Shown here: positions 62,804 through 64,000 of the stretch, in pieces
How the letters are laid out: every line of letters begins with the position of its first letter
Position numbering within the stretch: position 1 is the first letter of the stretch
Origin: DASQEH01 sp038239485
GTDB taxonomy: Bacteria > Actinomycetota > Actinomycetes > Propionibacteriales > Nocardioidaceae
NCBI GenBank assembly: GCA_038239485.1
Contig: JBBSET010000013.1
Location: 1-64,000, forward strand
Length of the DNA: 64,000 nucleotides
Direction: 5' to 3'
The notes under the pieces: model-generated
What the model was told of the DNA's origin: nothing
The model's input: the letters and a program-made list of their open reading frames with translations, nothing else
Databases searched by the model: none
Made by a program: the position numbers and the translations under genes

Positions 62804-63535
62804 TTGGCCGGCTTCGGCGTCCACATCTACACCGCCAGCGGAAGCGTGCTTGCGCTGCTCATCGTCGTCGCGGCCATGGACGGGGCCGTGATCCGCGCCC
62901 TGTGGCTGAGCCTCGCGGCGCTGGTGATCGACGGTACCGACGGCATGCTCGCCCGCAAGCTGCGCGTGAGCGAGACGATGCCGTGGTTCGACGGAGCGCG
63001 ACTCGATGACATCGTCGACTATCTGACCTATGCCTTCGCGCCGATCGTGCTCCTGTGGACCGGGCACTTCCTACCGAGCGGACCCGCCGGTCCCGTCCTG
63101 GCGGCGCTGCCGCTCCTCGCGTCGAGCTACCAGTTCTGCCGCACCGACGCCAAGACGGCTGACCACTTCTTCCTGGGGTTCCCGAGCTACTGGAACGTCG
63201 TGGCGTTCTACGTGGTGGTCCTTGACCTCGGGCCCACCGCCACCGGCCTCATCCTCGCGGTCTGCTCGGTGCTGGTCTTCGTGCCGATCCGCTACATCTA
63301 CCCGTCGCGTACGAAGGCCTTCCGCACCCTCAACCTGGTCTTCACCGCGATCTGGCTCGCCACCTACGGCGTCCTCCTGGTCGACATGCCGAACCCGTCG
63401 GCCATCGCTGTCGTGCTGTCGCTGACCTACCTGTTGTACTACGGCGGCGTGAGCATCTACCTGACCATGATCAGCCCCCGACTGCCCGAAAAGCTCCTCT
63501 CCAAGGACGCGATTGCCGCTGAGCTCGAAGACTGA
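62804..63535 (+). CDS. pcs: CDP-alcohol phosphatidyltransferase, phosphatidylcholine-synthase-like
   Basis: At least 243 residues, seven or eight helices. The CDP-alcohol motif DGTDGMLAR then DGARLDDIVDY is intact, and VHIYTASG at the start is typical of phosphatidylcholine synthase, which joins choline to CDP-diacylglycerol. The TTG at 62804 has no ribosome-binding site. The frame stays open upstream to 62699, and a CTG at 62750 behind GGGGG would add a natural-looking N-terminus (TTQEVAREPYVGSTRLR), so the true start may be non-standard. Confidence 0.78.
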   Translation: MAGFGVHIYTASGSVLALLIVVAAMDGAVIRALWLSLAALVIDGTDGMLARKLRVSETMPWFDGARLDDIVDYLTYAFAPIVLLWTGHFLPSGPAGPVLAALPLLASSYQFCRTDAKTADHFFLGFPSYWNVVAFYVVVLDLGPTATGLILAVCSVLVFVPIRYIYPSRTKAFRTLNLVFTAIWLATYGVLLVDMPNPSAIAVVLSLTYLLYYGGVSIYLTMISPRLPEKLLSKDAIAAELED

Positions 63536-63538
63536 CGG

Positions 63539-64000
63539 ATGCTCGTTGGTCTTGGCGCTGCCCTGACGGCAGCCGTGCTGTTCGGTTGCGGGTCGATCGT
63601 CCAGGCGATCGCGGTCCGCCGGCTGCCCCCGTCGAGCGGGCTCAGCGCCAATCTCGTCTTCGAGCTCCTCACCGAGCCGGTCTTCCTGCTCGCGATGGCG
63701 CTGAACCTGGTCGGCTTCGGGGCTCACCTGGTGGCATTGCGCTCGATCCCGCTCTTCCTCGCCCAGTCGGGCATCGCCGCCAGCCTCGCCGTGACGGCGC
63801 TCCTGGCCGTCTGGATCTTCGGCGATGAGCTCGGACCGCTGGACTGGGCGGCCGTCGCGGCCGTATGCGCCGGCCTGGCCCTGCTGGCCGCCTCGTCCGG
63901 AGCTGCGGGCGACGAGGCCGCGAGCGGCCGATTCGTCCTCGGTCTGGCCGCCTGCCTCGCCGTCCTTGCGGTGAGCGGCCTGATCGTGAGCAGGGCCGAT
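63539..64000 (+). CDS. DMT/EamA-like transporter, cut by the window end
   Basis: 154 codons present, no stop before 64000. At least five hydrophobic helices (LVGLGAALTAAVLFGCGSIV, FLLAMALNLVGFGAHLVAL, GIAASLAVTALLAVWIFGDEL) in DMT style. Starts 3 bp after the pcs stop, so probably co-transcribed. Substrate unknown. Confidence 0.7.
   Translation, partial: MLVGLGAALTAAVLFGCGSIVQAIAVRRLPPSSGLSANLVFELLTEPVFLLAMALNLVGFGAHLVALRSIPLFLAQSGIAASLAVTALLAVWIFGDELGPLDWAAVAAVCAGLALLAASSGAAGDEAASGRFVLGLAACLAVLAVSGLIVSRAD

Overview
The window is 64 kb of GC-rich DNA that reads, apart from its left edge, as a chromosome segment of an aerobic mycothiol-using actinomycete. The main clues are a mycothiol-dependent formaldehyde/nitrosothiol reductase with its metallo-hydrolase partner, an MprA-MprB-PepD-type stress module, a tuberculostearic-acid gene pair, F420-type oxidoreductases, the actinobacterial BioB helper BsaP, an actinobacterial-type Lon, and many leaderless promoters (TANNNT box 6-9 nt before a GTG/ATG). 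Nocardioidaceae or a relative is my best guess, but this is inference. No rRNA, tRNA, CRISPR, insertion sequence or prophage was recognised.

Left end (1-5.4 kb, minus strand): an operon behind a convincing cobalamin riboswitch encodes a secreted alpha/alpha-toroid protein, a membrane-anchored SCO2322-like surface protein, an ECF-type transmembrane (EcfT) subunit and an ABC ATPase. The N-terminal half of that ATPase is of ECF/CbiO type, but its C-terminal half and the following permease are LolD/MacB type with a proteobacterial (Caulobacter-like) feel. The switch lies in the universally conserved ABC signature region, so 1 to about 1.6 kb is either a foreign graft or an assembly chimera.

6.3-19.7 kb: an exopolysaccharide glycosyl-phosphotransferase with a perfect TGTGA-N6-TCACA (CRP/GlxR-type) site upstream; a branched-chain 2-oxoacid dehydrogenase operon (E1alpha, E1beta, E2); two EamA-type transporters; a heterodimeric ABC exporter; an aromatic/histidinol-phosphate-type aminotransferase; and a dimethylargininase-like hydrolase next to a GntR regulator with a clear operator. 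20.5-25.8 kb: a small holin-fold membrane protein, an LMW phosphatase plus fructosamine-kinase pair (probable protein deglycation), and an MprA/MprB/PepD module whose two control regions carry 11-bp-spaced TCTCAG repeats.

25.8-42.3 kb: a PhzE-like chorismate/glutamine enzyme, a HelD-type RNA polymerase helicase, an acyl-CoA dehydrogenase, the divergent biotin cluster (bioB-bsaP / bioA-bioF-bioD), a penicillin-binding lipoprotein, tandem paralogous lipoproteins, and the mycothiol formaldehyde pair. 42.4-49 kb: the glycerol genes glpF-glpK / glpD, trpS with what looks like a classical leader-peptide attenuator, and a YihY/BrkB membrane protein.

49-64 kb: an F420-type oxidoreductase, a methyltransferase, a HAD phosphatase, the FAD reductase/methyltransferase pair for 10-methyl fatty acids, a 30-residue membrane protein just before a CorA transporter, Lon with a ClgR-like box, a second dimethylargininase, an SDR dehydrogenase, a YbaK-type deacylase, a Ddn-type oxidoreductase, a DUF1684 protein, a phosphatidylcholine-synthase-like enzyme, and a DMT transporter cut by the window end.
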